Shown here: piece after piece, positions 37,564 through 51,083 of the stretch
How the letters are laid out: each line of letters opens with the position of its first letter
Numbering within the stretch: the stretch's first letter is position 1
Assembly: GCF_001949145.1 (NCBI RefSeq)
Contig: NW_019091364.1
Coordinates: 2,280,892 to 2,344,891 of the forward strand
Direction: 5' to 3'
DNA from: Acanthaster planci
Lineage: Eukaryota > Echinodermata > Asteroidea > Valvatida > Acanthasteridae
DNA: 64,000 bases
Notes under the pieces: generated by a model
Databases searched by the model: none
What the model was told of the DNA's origin: nothing
The model's input: the letters and a program-made list of their open reading frames with translations, nothing else
Translations under genes and position numbers: made by a program

Positions 37564-40500
37564 TAACTGTATATCAAACGACGATACTCCAAAGCTATAA
37601 GGTCTTGAATTAAACTTATGGCTTAAATGAAGAGAATAATGAACAAAAGTCCAGACAAGAACAACCAACGAGACAAAGGAAAACAAACCGGAAAAAGAGT
37701 TGTAACTGGAGAAACTGTCGCCGCTGCTGAATATAATTATCCCCGAACCACTCGACAACACGGATCTAACTCGTTAATTTCAGACCCGTAATGTCTGCAG
37801 AGCGCACACAGGATAAACTGACTGCGTGTTTCCAATTTGGTTGAAGACCAGTAACTAAGATGCTGTACGCAAAAGTGACAGCACAAAAACAACAGAGAAA
37901 ACGAAAAAAAACCCGCTTTTTTAGGTGTTCAAGACACACATCAAATCAGACTTCAGGTCCTCATCTTTCATATTCCTTTCAACTTTTGGTGCCCTAACAG
38001 ATAATTTTTGACGATTTTTCTTGTCACAGCTGCTCAACCCTAAATGCGGTCGTGAAGCCCTCTGCCAGTTTGAAAACTGATGCTTACACTTGAAACTGTC
38101 TGGTCTAATATTTCAGAAATGCAAGCTTGCAATGTTGCTGGTAGCTTTCATCCTTCTGTAAACAAACCATCCCGTCCACGTGCCACGAAATGCTCTAACA
38201 GCAGAGAATTTGACAGCATGCAAATCATGATTTGGTCCGCGCAGGCAATTTTGAAACTTTGCTGGCCTTCAACCCTATGGATGATGTACCTGTCAGGTTC
38301 TGTCTTTTGAAGCCGAAGGGGGGTCCGCTGGCCGAGAGGTTGTCGTAGTGTTTGGTGTCGTCCCTGTCCAAGAAGAGCTTGATGCCGGGCTGGTACCTCT
38401 CCCGGAACCACTTGGAGTATTTGGTGAGGGAGGCTATCGTCTTGGGACACGGCTGGCTCGATTAGAGATGAAAAAAAAGAGTGCCTGCTTTTTAGTATGA
38501 ATGCGTTGTTTCAATTCTGTCTGACCTCCACTGTTTTTATCAAGTCTATACTTAGAGCAAGTTTCCAAATTTGCAAATTTGAAGTTCTGCCTGTCGTCAC
38601 ATTTATGGTGTAAATTGTGACCCAAAATTCCTTCCATGAAATTATCCTTGTAAGATCAGTATTATTATATTTAATATGGGAATAATAAAAAACTTTCCAT
38701 TTCCATCACTTCATTTCAAGAGATAGAATTTTTAGTTATGATAATTTTATCCCTTATGATAACAACCAAAAGCTTTTGTTTTTCTTCACAAATACAGTTC
38801 AACCTTTGTGGATATTGTAACTTATTTTTCTATTGTAATCATTTGTAGTTACTATAATAAACCATACTTCCTCCTTTTGGTCCTACCGTTACAAAAAACA
38901 CAAAAATGAACGGCATTTTGCTTCAAACTGTGTCAATCTAAAAACAAAAGAGCATGTATGAATGAACAGTTAATGTACTTCAAACCAAACGCTAATATTA
39001 TCAACATTATAAATGTATTGTTTTTTTTCTTTTTTTCAAGATGTATTTTGCGTTGGGGAGATTTTAGGTTTTTGCTCTTTCCCAACGTATATTAATAAGC
39101 ACTGTATGCTCAGTGCTTGGCCGAGAGCTCGTGAAAAAAACCTCACAAGCTTACTCGGGTGGGACTCAAACCCACGACCTCCTGCTTACTAGTGCAGATG
39201 TCTTAACCACTCGACCACAATACATTTGCATATAAATGTATTGTGATCTCTAATCATTCGCTCAGTGGAAGACAGTCGGTCGTCTGGCGGCTGCCTGTTT
39301 AAAGGCGCCTTCACATGCCTTTGGCTCGATCGCTTTGCAGCTACATCCGTCGGCATTCAGCCTCGTGGCCGCTTGAATAATTAGCCCCCACATAAATAAA
39401 AAATGAAATAAATAAAAATGTCTCTTTGTTACGCCGACCTGACGAATCGGCAGACTCGTGGCAGAACGTGACGAACTGGAGAATTTCAGATCGATGGCAT
39501 AATTACTTTTACCGTGGGTTGCAACAATGCGGTAGAACAATTTTCAGGGGGGGGGCATTTGTGAGATCGTCATGTATCAGCTATTATCAGACCTGCCATA
39601 AGGGGGGGCCATTGTCCCCAAGTCAAACAAGTGTTCGCTGACCTTACATGCCTAGTGTGAACAGAATGCAGGAAGGGAAGACCTCTCTGTGGACTTACCC
39701 ATGTCCACAGGAGGCCCCCCCTTCTCTCAATAAGACGTTTAGAGGCATTTGAGGGTTAGGGTCACCAGTCGTAAAAAGAGGAGCAGTCAAGGAAACAATT
39801 TACAAAAATCCCGCTGAAAATCGTATTCCCAGTTCAAGGCAAAAGAGTATTTTCTCTGAGTTTTCTTAACTGCAAAAAAACAAAAACAAAGGGGAGGGGC
39901 GTGGTCTCCCAAGCCCCCCCCCCACTTATGCCGTCAGAGAAGGGTGGGTGAAGAAGGGGAGAATGTTATCTCCCAGACGCGTTTCTTGTTGTAATTTCTC
40001 AGCAAATGAAATCAATTTTGACTGTCATTTTTGAGGAACATTTCCATGTTGCCCTGGCTCCCGACCCAAGACCTCAGTGCGCCTTCAACAGCAAAACCGG
40101 GGCGGCAATCATCCCTGCACGACCAGGACGGCAGAATAAGAACCTGAAATACATGAAAACGCGCACGCTGAAAATAGACGGTAAAAGTATTGAATTGCTT
40201 TCACTTTGACAATATTGTCCACTCGGCTATTACGTCACAAAGTGTCTTCAGAGCTGGATTTTGTCATTAAGCCTGGTCATGATATACGTGACCTGCTCAG
40301 CAAAACTTTGAAGGGTCACAAATTTCCAGAGCTACTTTCGAATTTTACTTTGTATTGGATTGACGAATTTAAGCTCTTTGATGTGTCACTCAGTTTTGTA
40401 CAACGAAAATGGATGTTGCGTAGATGTTAAAATGTTGAGGATTCCTATTGCTTAATCACTGTGCCTTATTCTTTCAAAGGCCTTTTACTCCAAAGTGGCT

Positions 40501-42155
40501 CTGAAGACATGTGACTCATTTTCACAGAGCGGGTCACATATTGCAATCTCTTATATTGCAATGGACACACAAAACTTGGCCAGACGCGCCTGTAATCCAA
40601 AGAAAGATTGTGGGGATAGGGACCCTGAGAAAGAGGCCGTGGCGTAAAGTTTTGATTGGGAACGTGTTTGGTACAGTTAGTTTCCCACTCCTCTTACAAG
40701 TAACTTCGGAAAAAATTATCTGACATCTATTTTCGTTACTCTCATCAACGTGCGTCCTTTTAAACCATTTTCTTAGCTTTTCTTGACAATTGAGGGAGCT
40801 ATTGTGACAGTGATTTTTATGACAGGAAGACACTGTTCGGTTCGTGGGATTCTGTTCATCTTGTAAACTTTAAACGTATTTAGGGAAGATATTTTGTCAG
40901 AAAATCTTGCCTACTGGCCTGATGTAATGCATTGAAACAACAAATCAGTCCCACCTAACAAAATTGAGGACGGTAAATTTTCCAAAATGAATGCAAACTT
41001 TTTGTGCAAAAATAGCTGTAGCAGTAAGTTGTCTGCCTTGGTTGACGTCACACTTTTGATAATCGTTATAATGTAAAAATGCGCAAATTCGCATTGATGT
41101 ATTTATAAAAAGGAACAAAAATTGTCCTTTAGCCTCAAAAGGCACAACGAAAATATAACATCTGATTTATATACAACACAAAGGAGCATTTGAAATTGTT
41201 AAAATTTACATTGAGTGGACCCCTTGAAACAAGTACATTTCCTGGAAATATTTTGTGGCTTTTTTGGTCGAATTGTACTAAAAGGGACGGTCAACAGTTC
41301 GCAGAAATGTTTCCACAGTCGGTGCTTATCACCACAGAGCCACGCTGCCTGATTCCTTTCCACAGAATACCAGCTTTTAGATTTAAATCCTGTCATGTTA
41401 ACGGACTATGCCTTTTCTACAGTTTATGCAGTATTTGTAGATAAGTACCTTTGCAGAGCCCCGGCAAGTCACTAACAACATGAAGTCATCACAGATATAA
41501 GTAAGGCATGCATGGGTCGTTTGGGCAGTAGGCCTATCTTGGTATAACTTTCGAGTAACGTACAAATCCAGTGCATTATCACCATCCAAACAACGGTGAA
41601 TTCGGTGGGGAGGGGGCAAACGGGGGTTATCTCCCCTTCCAAAAACGAGAAGAAAAGTAAGAAACGTTTATTGGAAATGACAAAGGCGAGTTTATTGGTT
41701 TAATTCATTTTCCTTCCCCTGAGAAATGCGTTAAAAACCAAAATGAAGCCTAACCCCTCAGAAAAGTCATAAAGGGGCACATAAAAAAAATTCCAAAATT
41801 TTGCCCCCCCCCCCCGAAAATTTGGTCCTGGGTCCGTCCCTCTATCCAATGGAGTGTAATCTCTACAAAATGTCTGTCGGATGAAAATTTTCACAAGAAA
41901 AATTCAACCTACCGCTGTTTTAGGCTTTGCCGTCTTCTGCTCCGCTGTCTGGTTCCCCGAGCTCGTCAAGCGGCTGTCCGTGTGTTTCAGACCCACGAGG
42001 GCAGCGGGGAAATAACCGTCGTTGACGGTCCAGGGGTAGGCAGGCTTCTGCATTCTCGCCGCCATGCCGACCAGCACGATGGAAAGGTAACAGAGTAGGG
42101 CGACCATCAACACCACCTTCACCGACCGGGGCAGTTTGAACCTGTTGACCGCCAT
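31940..42155 (-). CDS. Gene D: ST6GalNAc-I/II-type sialyltransferase (GT29), complete
   Basis: Exons on the minus strand: 41913-42155, 38290-38452, 37296-37455, 36329-36437, 33322-33428, 32730-32842, 31940-32154. The total is 1110 nt and 369 aa, in frame throughout. The start is the ATG at 42155 (AAG before, GCG after: strong context); the open frame extends 15 nt upstream only by way of a GTG codon. Seen: anchor at ~11-33; short stem with an NQT sequon; CPKT...PPFGF domain in exon 2; motif [12 protein letters not shown] (Cys163, Cys168) followed by [10 protein letters not shown], with Gly where A-C have Ser; motif S HPNFFTYV...RPTTG...LHICDEV (Cys310); motif III HYYD (327-330); motif VS HDVDNE (His344, Glu349). 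The shorter length than B comes from the stem. Intron 1 (3.5 kb) holds a tRNA-derived SINE; intron 4 (2.9 kb) holds a 6-N gap and is shared with gene E. The expected role is a Golgi sialyltransferase; the acceptor cannot be read from sequence. Confidence 0.95.
34061..34066. other. Assembly gap (6 N) in gene D intron 4
   Basis: Six N next to a G-run; probably an unresolved homopolymer. It does not touch an exon. Confidence 0.95.
39045..39240 (-). mobile_element. tRNA-derived SINE in gene D intron 1
   Basis: On the minus strand, TGGTCGAGTGG (39207-39217) is a good box A and GGGTTTGAGTCCC (39161-39173) a good box B, with spacing like a Ser/Leu-type tRNA. The body shows no clean acceptor stem, so this is a SINE head and not a tRNA gene. 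Short inverted pieces (TTGGGGA/TCCCAA) follow in its tail. It lies in sense orientation in gene D. Confidence 0.65.
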
Positions 42156-44860
42156 CTTGTCGGCATGCACAAGTCGGTCTACAACCGAGGTGGGCTGCCT
42201 CGCACGTGTGCCCTTCCTGCGCGACGTTTGTGGTGATAAGAACTACTCCAACGGTTGCACGACAACACGAGAGCGGTGGGTATTTTGCTGTCGAGTTCCT
42301 TTTCAAGTCACAGATGCAATGTTTATTATGCACAATAAAAGGTATCCCTTTAATAGCTGGGAAAGACCGTTCATGTATATTGAACTTTTGTTCTGCCCTT
42401 TATATTCAAAGGCCTGGTCTTTATGCTTTCCGCCGGGAGCAGGTAGGCACGAACATTGAAGAGTGACCTTTTCGATCTGGTCAAACAAAAACGTGTTCCG
42501 TTATACGTCAGGTTCAGTCGGTGATCGCAGAAACTGGCTCGTCCGTCCTTTCTGGGTGCATTACATCGTGATCCGTTGCCCACTCTCTCGTCCGTTGAAG
42601 CGTTAAAGATGAGAGAGCTATAAAGACAAGGCCGGGTGTAATGGAGTTACACGCCGGCTGCATAGAGGATGGTATCTGGTAAAGAGGCTCTCATCATGGT
42701 AACCGTGAACGGTGCCCATGGCAACGGCAACAAGGAATGATGCAGAATGAGCGAGATGTATTGTTTAGAAAGATCGACCACTTTGTGACGAGCGTGTAGA
42801 CCGCAAACTGGAGGTCAGGAGGGGTCAGTTGGTCGTGTATGCTTTTGGGAACTGTAAATAATGTTGGTAATGAATGAAATCTATTTTTATAGATCTGTTT
42901 GCAACGCTCAACGGAGGAGCAAAATGTGAAAATGACAACAACACGATTTCGGTCTTGATCTGCATATCGCGAAGGGAGAATGCAAATCCTCTATTTGGGT
43001 CATTCTATAAATTTGGGGTCCAATATTTTTCCCCGTCCCTATTTTGTCTGGCATTCGATTTTTAATGTTTAGAACTCATTGTTTCATTTCCAAGACAGAA
43101 TAAAGACAGGTAATTACCTGCCAAACAAATAAAAGTATTTGAAATCAATTTCAGTAATACATTCCTTGCTAAACATAATCAGATTGTTTTCTGACTTTGC
43201 TCAGTTATTTCTTCAGAAAATCCCATTAAATCGTTTTTGCTATTAGTTTCTAATCTAAGCAGGATTTTTAGTGCTCTGTAAAAAGGCTTTATAATCGTGA
43301 TTTTTCCAGTGGGCACGAGATCGCCGCTTCTTAGTATGGCCCCCTCCCATCATAAGCAGCATATTACATCGTTAGTGTTCTTAGAGCCAACCTGTGTATT
43401 CGTAAACTCGTAGCGTACTGGTGTTCAGTATAGTATACATGTACTGTACATGTACGCATATAGCTCACCATTGGAAATGAAATATGGTCATAGTCGAAAA
43501 TGAAAGAACTGGTATCCAGTTAATTGTTGTGTTTGGGGTTGTACAAGTGCAGAATCCAATGAGAAAGGGATCGAGGGGAAGTGTTTGTCATTTTAATCTG
43601 TGCAAAGTTGGTCATGCCCCCCCAAAAAAAAACAAAGACAATGCTGTTTGAACTGACCCTATTTGTGGAAATTTCAAATTGTAAATTGTGAGAAAATGCG
43701 ACTTTCTTACTGATAAACCAGCCATGCAAATTTGACTCCACCATGTTTATTGTTGAAACACTCACAGTTTCCCCCAAAAATTTCGCTCAAAATTCAAAAC
43801 CCAGTGCCTTCTTTTCACACCATTGACCCCAACGTAACAGTTATGGAGCATGATGTCACCGTCAGCTACCTCGGGGAATCCAAACGTTAAAAGGTAAATT
43901 TCCCCTCTGTTATAGAAACGGAGTCCCTAAATTCACAATCCCCGGGATCTGGTTCTTTAGATTCCCAAAACAGTGCAAATGCAGAAAGCAGCGAAGCTAT
44001 ATATTCCCATACAGTACATGTAGATTTTTTTGGTACATGTACATTGAACATAAGAATATTAAGGCCTATTGCCCTCTTGCATTATTTAAATTAGTTCACT
44101 ATCAACTAGTTGGTAACAATACTGCCCATTTCTCTTGCACTATAATAACATTGCAAGTCATGCAACATTATTGCCGTCAAAGCCACTCTTTATATATTTC
44201 CGGGAAAAACCGGATGAGGCCAGAAAAAATAAAATTTCAGATTTTCATTTGCCGCCTGGATAAATTTTCTCACCCTTTGGGAGCTTAGTTTTTTTCTAAA
44301 ATCATGTATTTCAGACAAAGTTTTCACCCAATTAGCAGTGCCGTTTCCCTTGCATGCAAAAGGAAAACCGATTTTATTTTTGTAACCCCAGTATGTTGAA
44401 CTACTAACACATTCAACTGTTGCATTGTCGCAACAATGTCTTGCACCAATGTGTCGTAGTACCCGATCACAAGGATTACGACTCGCACTGTATTACAAGT
44501 CAATTCGTACGGCATGTTGTTATTAAATTATAACAAGAAAAACAGCGCTAACTGTCGTGTGATACTGTGTAAGAACATGGTTTGTTTCCTCCCAGATGTC
44601 ATAACAAATCGAAATCTTCCCCTGCACGTCTTTGGGAGAAATGAAATTCGCAATAATATAATTCCACTCTCGGCTGATTTTTTTTCTCAGTCTAAATGAT
44701 GTAAAACTGAATAATAAAAGTGATTTATGTACAGCGATAAAGCTTTCATTTGTTGGTGTTATACATGTATTTTAGTTTCCTCATACAATTCCATGAATAT
44801 TATTAATGCCTAAACGAGAGTAAAACAGGAACTTTGGAAAATAATATGATTATGACTCAC

Positions 44861-45008
44861 CCCAAAATTCCTCCGTAAAATGCAGTTCCTCTTCGTGACT
44901 TAGAGGGTGAAATTCAAGCATGCCAGTACTACGTGTCCGACAAAATTGTCCAATCTCAAGAACACCAGTCAGTTCATGATGGCGTTCATCCTTGTGAGAA
45001 TAACAACA
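44861..45008 (-). other. Candidate coding exon of unknown family
   Basis: One minus-strand frame stays open from ~45030 and reads YSHKDERHHELTGVLEIGQF, continuing CRTRSTGMLEFHPL and HEEELHFTEEFW into a strong donor GTGAGT at 44855-44860. A possible acceptor CACCAG precedes 45008. The composition and the clean junction look like a real exon, but I do not recognise the protein and no partner exon was found. A decayed copy lies 1.9 kb upstream at 46797. Confidence 0.35.
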
Positions 45009-46796
45009 CTGGTGTCGTTGGTTTGGGCACGTATTTCATCGCACAAATTACCTTTAACCTGAGAGCGTTGGGGGTGACTCTGATATATTGATAGTCGTGA
45101 GGTTGCTATGCCAAAATAGCATCGCGCACTTGTTTAGATTGGACTTTGGAATTGTGCTCTGCATTGATGATAAAACCTATCAGAGACAGGTTTCAGGACT
45201 GCATGTGTAAATGTACATGTATATCATCTACGCACGACTGTGTTTACAGCGTTCAATACAAAATGCGCATGCGCGAGTTGTACCTAACAACTAACCGGCA
45301 AGGGCAAATGGGGGATCATGCCCCAGTGACGGATGCGCAAGTATACAAGCAACGTCGAATGACTTCGCTTCTGGGGACTGGCATGCAAAGTTAGATTGCT
45401 TATTTTGTTTTGAAATTCTATCCCAAATAGTCCATTTATACCTACATGTATAAATTATGTGCGTTTACCCTGGTACACACCGATTATACCGTTGTGGTTT
45501 ATATGATTTAGGAACCTTTCTTAAAGGTTTATGGCCCAATACGGACTCAAACTCAGGCTGGATGCATGTAATTTCAGTGCGGTGCCTTTAGCACTTATAG
45601 TTATGCACCGAAAGACATTCAGTCTTTCGCCTCGTCAGCTGACAGGGCAAAACAGCTGGGAATCGCCATTTTCAGTTCCTTAGGATAAGCCCAATGTCAC
45701 AACTGTTTTGATTCCTTTATCCAGGGACCGCTATATTTTCCAGATTCGTTCATGTCTAAATTGAGAAATTATCGTTTACAGAAATGGAACATTCAACAAA
45801 CCGAATGAAAGGCTCCGATTAGTGGAAACTGGAGGTTTGCTTGAATGTGATTCGCAAGAAATTATGTATCATGTTGCTTGTAGTATAGGCCCTATACAGT
45901 GTAGATCTCATTATTAGTGGTTAATCTAGTTCAGTTAGCTGATTCCTTTTTTAACATAAAATTATCATTATGATCATCATCATTATCAGACTTCATCATC
46001 ATTTATCATCCATTGCTATGACATTCTCTAGAGTCACCAACATCATTTGCATTTGGGTCTGATTAAAGATTAAATCCTTACGATATACTGACGCGGATTT
46101 ACAATGCACTGGAATACTTGAGTAATTCTTCTGCAGTCTTCCCGCTGCAATCCAGAGGACCTCTCACATGGGTCCACAAGTCTGGCCGTGTGGCATGTGC
46201 ATTAAAGTAGTAAAACACGAAAAAAAAAGCTGACTGGTGTTACGTTTGCCCTATTCGAGATTTTGGACCTCATCAAACTCTGGACCCCTTAATTCTTCGA
46301 TTGTGCAGAGGTGGACTTAATACAAAAATATAAATCCCCGAACCCGCTGATTTTTCTGAATGATGTAAACTGGACATCTGTATGGCGACAAGGTTTTTGG
46401 CTTCTGCGTTTTATTTGCTAGTTTTCCGGAAGAGTTTTCTCTTAATCTAAAGAGTTGGAAAACCACTCTTTCAAAATAGCCATATAAGGGACATTTCTCT
46501 TTTCAAGTTGTCGTCCACTCTTTCAGAATTAAGTTCTTCCGCTCTGTCAGAGTGAAGGATGAATCTTTTTGAGTCATTTCAATATGGCCCACGGTGGAAA
46601 CCACTCGAAAAGAGTAAAGTAACCACCACCTATTTAAGCTATTTAAGGAACCACTCGAAATAAAGCGAGTGGTATTTTTCACATTTTTACATTTAGAGGT
46701 TTCCAAACAGCAAAATACCCACACGAAGGCAACAAAGGGAGTCCGGAAATGGTTCATATCAAAGTTCTGAAAAATATTACATGTTATATAACTCAC

Positions 46797-46965
46797 CCAG
46801 AACTTCTCTACAAAATGTATTTCTTCCTACGGTCCTTCGGCCATGTTTGGCAAAGTAACATTCAAGCAAACCAGCAGGCTCCGAGTCCAACGGGCAATGT
46901 GCAGCCGAATATGCTTACCACCCAATCACCTGCAAGTGCCAGCGTGTCAGGTCATGGCGTTCTTT
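46797..46965 (-). pseudogene. Decayed copy of the unknown exon at 44861
   Basis: It aligns with 44861-45008 on the minus strand: ERHDLT at one end and EEIHFVEKFW before a GTGAGT donor (46791-46796) at the other, with in-frame stops and indels between. The conserved donor and the codon-level match of the ends support a shared coding origin. Confidence 0.35.
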
Positions 46966-47965
46966 TCAGGAGTAGAAACACTGTGTCGTCAAACCATAGA
47001 CCCCTCTACGACAACGTCACGTAGCAACCAAGTTTGGATGTCGTGCCTGCCCCCGTCCGGGGAATCAAATAAGGCGTACACACAGACAACACACACGTGC
47101 CCGTTTAATTCTTACGCCCCTTGTACGGCCTTGTTTTACTGCATCAAGCGCGCGACAAACAGGTCTTGCCAAAATGTAAGTGAGTTTGTAATCCCAGATT
47201 TAAAACTAGGTTTTGTTTTCACAATGGTGCATTATAAATGAATGAATCAACGCCATTAAACCTGGACCAAGTTGATAAAAAAAACAGTATAGTTGGCTCT
47301 ACTGAGCGCGCTTTATTTCCTGTAGGCAAGAGTTATCAGTCCAGACATAAACACGATGGTATGATTGAAAAGCTCGTCCTTTGTAGGAATTCATTAATTT
47401 TATTTAACGAAGGCTAAGGCTGTGTAAGGGCCAGGATCCGTTATAGTTCAGAGCAATTTGATTCCTGTGCTCCATTTACTCGTCACGTTTACATATTAGT
47501 TCGACAAATGCCACGGATCACACATCAGATGCCTACAGCCCTTTTTCAAATTAGTATCTAAAGCCTAGGTTGAGCAAAACCGATCACGACTACGTGAGAC
47601 TTAGCAGAGGCTGCGGTTAAGCCGTGCCTTGAATACCTGTTTCCTTTCTTGTTTGATTAAGTTTAGTCTAGAACAGTCCGGTTCGCTAACCTTAGGTTCA
47701 GTTGGTTGCACGTGTGTATTAATTATCACAGGTCTGAGGTCTGAGCTAAGCGGATATGATACAGAATAAATAGAAATATTTCAAACCAATTAATCTTTTT
47801 GACCTATCGGGCCTATAGTACAGTATTGATGCTGAAAAGTCTTTTAAAAATTAAGCCATGTTACAATAACCGAACGCAGTATTTGGTTTCAGTCTCTGTC
47901 TGACGTGCCTAAAGTGTATAATAAGCTCGTATACATATAATGCAATTCGACAACCAGATTAAAAA

Positions 47966-48119
47966 GCCATTTACTGCGGTGGCGCAAGGCTCGTGGACGG
48001 GTGGTACGCGCGCGTTGCATGCCTCTTTGTCCAATTGGTGACGTGATTTGCCACAAGCACGCGCGCGTTATAAGCAGAGAAGAAAGTGCGTGTGAGTGCG
48101 GTGTCACAGCAGTTATGGC
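47966..48119. mobile_element. TIR element, ACTGCGGTGGCAC family, copy 2 (inverted)
   Basis: Same termini (GCCATTTACTGCGGTGG and imperfect complement) and the same interior as the copy at 20805, in opposite orientation. The match continues outside, with AATTCGACAACCA near 47945 equal to the complement of the sequence after 20956. The right terminus has drifted. Confidence 0.7.
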
Positions 48120-50162
48120 GTAAAGTTGTGCTGGAAACTGGGGTATCAGGATGGGGAGATGTTGGGGGGTGTGACTTATGACTTGCCCACTTGCCCGGCC
48201 GTAAAAATTTGAAAAGCGGGATGGAGGGAGGCTGACACCACATGATACTGTTCATAGTATAAATGTACAACTGTAATATTACGCAGAATCTAACATGAGA
48301 ACAGCACATTTATATGACTTGTTGGATTGTTCTTTCTTTTAGAGTGATATTGAATACATTTCGGTCATTGGCAGTCCGAAAAAGTCACAATCCGCTTTAA
48401 TGTTGTCTCACAACAAAAAAGGGGAACGCTTCTATAGCCCACCCCCTTGGTCCAAAAGCGTAGTTGAACCTTATTAACTCCTCAGCGCAAAGTACATCTT
48501 TGGAAATAATTGTATACAGGTTTTAGGACATGTTACGGAAATCTGTACTGTTCATGTCCACGCACGGGTTCTGAATTCTATATACGTATCACACACGGGA
48601 ATAGTGAAATCCTCTGTCCAAACTCCGAGCAGGCAAATAAACACGAACCGGTCAGTGGAGTGGGCTTGAGGACGCGCCGCGTTGAATGTTAAAAATGGCC
48701 CAGTCTGGCGCCGCACCTTTGGCCAAACAGCAGACGGAATGGACTGTTGTTTTTGTTGGTTCTAATCGAGTTCATTGCAACAGTTGTCATTGACAACCGA
48801 AAGACGTTATCGACCAGACTTTAAATAGTCCTATGATGACTTTAGCTTCAGTATAAATGTATAGCAGAAACGGAACTAAAAATCGTCGTGCATCATCGAC
48901 GTTCCAGAACATTTATATACATCGGCTTATACATACTACTTCTTCACAGCTGGACACCTCAAAATCTGCCTAGTTACTCAAACGTATGCGAGTCGACTTC
49001 AATTTTTTTTTTTTCAGCGGGTGTTGACTGGTTTTCCTAGTTGTTCAAAATTGACTACGGATTCAGTCAAACACCCCTGCCTACGTCGGCAAATCGTGCT
49101 TTCTGACAAAGATTCCTAATCGATGCCTTTTGAAATATCAATGAGCCGACTGAGAAAAGCTTGTCAGGTTGACTAATTTCCAGTTGCACCCAGCTGACCG
49201 AGAAGAGCTAGTCAAATGTGACTGAATTCTAGTCAAATCTGACTGATCCTGTATAGAGCGTGTGCAGAGTAATACCAGAGTTTTCTTCACCGATCTTAAT
49301 ATTGTCATCATATACGCAGGAAAACTGACAGGTGCATCCGACATCATAGCTTCCTGTTCAACAAACCTGCCGGAAACCAGCCACAAGTATTTATCGATGA
49401 CAACGTTTTTAAAAGCTGGTATTAAAATTGTTTCTTGTTTCCTGTATTACCCATGTGTGCCCATGAGAATAAAAGAGGTCCACACAGTGCCGCCTCAGCC
49501 CGGCGCTCCACACGTTCGCCCTCCACTAGAACATCCACTAGATATCTACATTAAGTTTGACATTTAAGTCAGTTAGGCAATTTCTACTGGCGCCGCTACA
49601 ATTGAAATAAAAAGAAAAAACATCTTTACTTCTGGATAACAAACCGCTCGAAACAGCTCATTTCCCAGTGGTGAATGTTTTGCAACAAATAAGATATGGC
49701 ATAAAAGACATATTCCACAAAACACCAGAAAATAAATCGATTAAAAAAAATCACGTCTTACCTGTACCCATATATTCAAAACAAGGAGGCCGCCGTGCCA
49801 CAGCGACCACCAGGGACACATCATGCGCCTGGGTTTGAGGTTCAGTGACATCGATTGTAAAGTCAAGAGGTTTGGAGTAGTGTAGTGAAAGGTCAGAGTA
49901 CGTGACCCAACGCCTCTTCTTCTTGTACCGATTTCCCTCCCTTTTTTGTACGTGTATTTAGTCCTACTGAATGTACGGTTTTCAGTTCTCGTGTGCTCAC
50001 GCATGGGAGATAAGGAATTCGCAGGTGGGCGAAATACGTATTGACGCCTTCGAGCGGCGAGGTCAAAATTTAAAAAAGGAAGCGCGTGGATTTCTACCGG
50101 CAACTATATGTCGAAGGGTATGGATTAATCTGCAAATATTCTGTAGACTAATCCGATTAAGC

Positions 50163-50260
50163 ACCATCACTGCGGTTTCACCGCACTCGTGAACACGCAC
50201 ATTCTTCGGCATGACGCGCGCGTGCATGTGGTAAATCACAACACCTAATAAGGCACCTTT
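50163..50260 (+). mobile_element. TIR element, ACTGCGGTGGCAC family, copy 3 (half)
   Basis: CACTGCGGTTTCACCGCACT and the following ~80 nt match the left half of the copy at 20805, and the preceding CTAATC(T/C)GATTA is also shared. The right half is missing. No gene overlaps it. Confidence 0.6.
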
Positions 50261-50789
50261 CCATATGTACGTTTTGGGTGAGTTGCGTACACGATGCGTT
50301 CATGCGTTTTACTTTCACGAACACAGAAATCGACCCATTAATGCCATGAATATATGCGTATTCATGACATCTCGATATGAATTTTTGTTTGAGGGCAAAC
50401 TGGCAGCGTATTGATCCAACTAGGCACATATTAGTCGGGCTCTTTGTGGCCCAAATAGACAATCACATACATGTATTCAGGAAAACAAAAGTGGAGTCCA
50501 ATCAAGGAAACAGTTACGTCTTTACAACATCCGTTTGGAAGCTTTGCTATTTCTTCAGTGGAGGCCCTATTTTTTTCCTGATGTCATTATTGCAACATAA
50601 GTTTTTGAAAGCATGTCAGCGAAACTGTTCACATGGAGACATCAGGTTCAACTTAGAAATAGATGTACATCTGTCCACTAACAACAAATGTATAAATGTA
50701 GCACCATTCCACAAATACTTTCAGATATGTTTTGATAATGCCCGTAGTGCTTAATGCAACTCCCTGGGAATTTGATGCATACCGTGTGC

Positions 50790-51000
50790 TATATGTCAGT
50801 TTGCAACTTGATCACAGGGGTCAGCTTGGGGTTCAAATCCGACTCCGGGTATGTGCGACGACCTTGTTTTATCATCCCCCAACTTGTCTCTCTCCACCCA
50901 GGGGTATAAATGCATACTTGCCAGGGCAGAGGTGGGTATTGCTGTACGACCTTGGGCAGCCCCGATGAAAGTGGAACTTGGCCAACTCACCTGTGACGTG
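50790..51000 (+). mobile_element. tRNA-derived SINE next to the stray GT29 exon
   Basis: Box B GGGGTTCAAATCC at 50828-50840 is followed by CTCTCTCCACCCAGGGGTAT and a GGGCAGCCCCG segment. This is the body also seen in reverse in the SINE of gene B intron 4. It ends about 40 nt from the duplicated gene C fragment, so a SINE may mark the breakpoint. Confidence 0.65.
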
Positions 51001-51083
51001 GGGCTTCATGGCTCCGGCCGTCCAGGAACATGGCAAGAGTTGTAGAACGACCGGATCTGTTGGTGAAACGACAGAGTGTTTAC

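Noticed and set aside
39161-39217. tRNA gene on the minus strand
   Set aside because: Boxes A and B are good but no 7-bp acceptor stem closes around them, and a SINE-like body follows.
41904-42170. Gene D start 15 nt further upstream
   Set aside because: The upstream codon is GTG, not ATG; the ATG at 42155 has strong context and lies just before the anchor.
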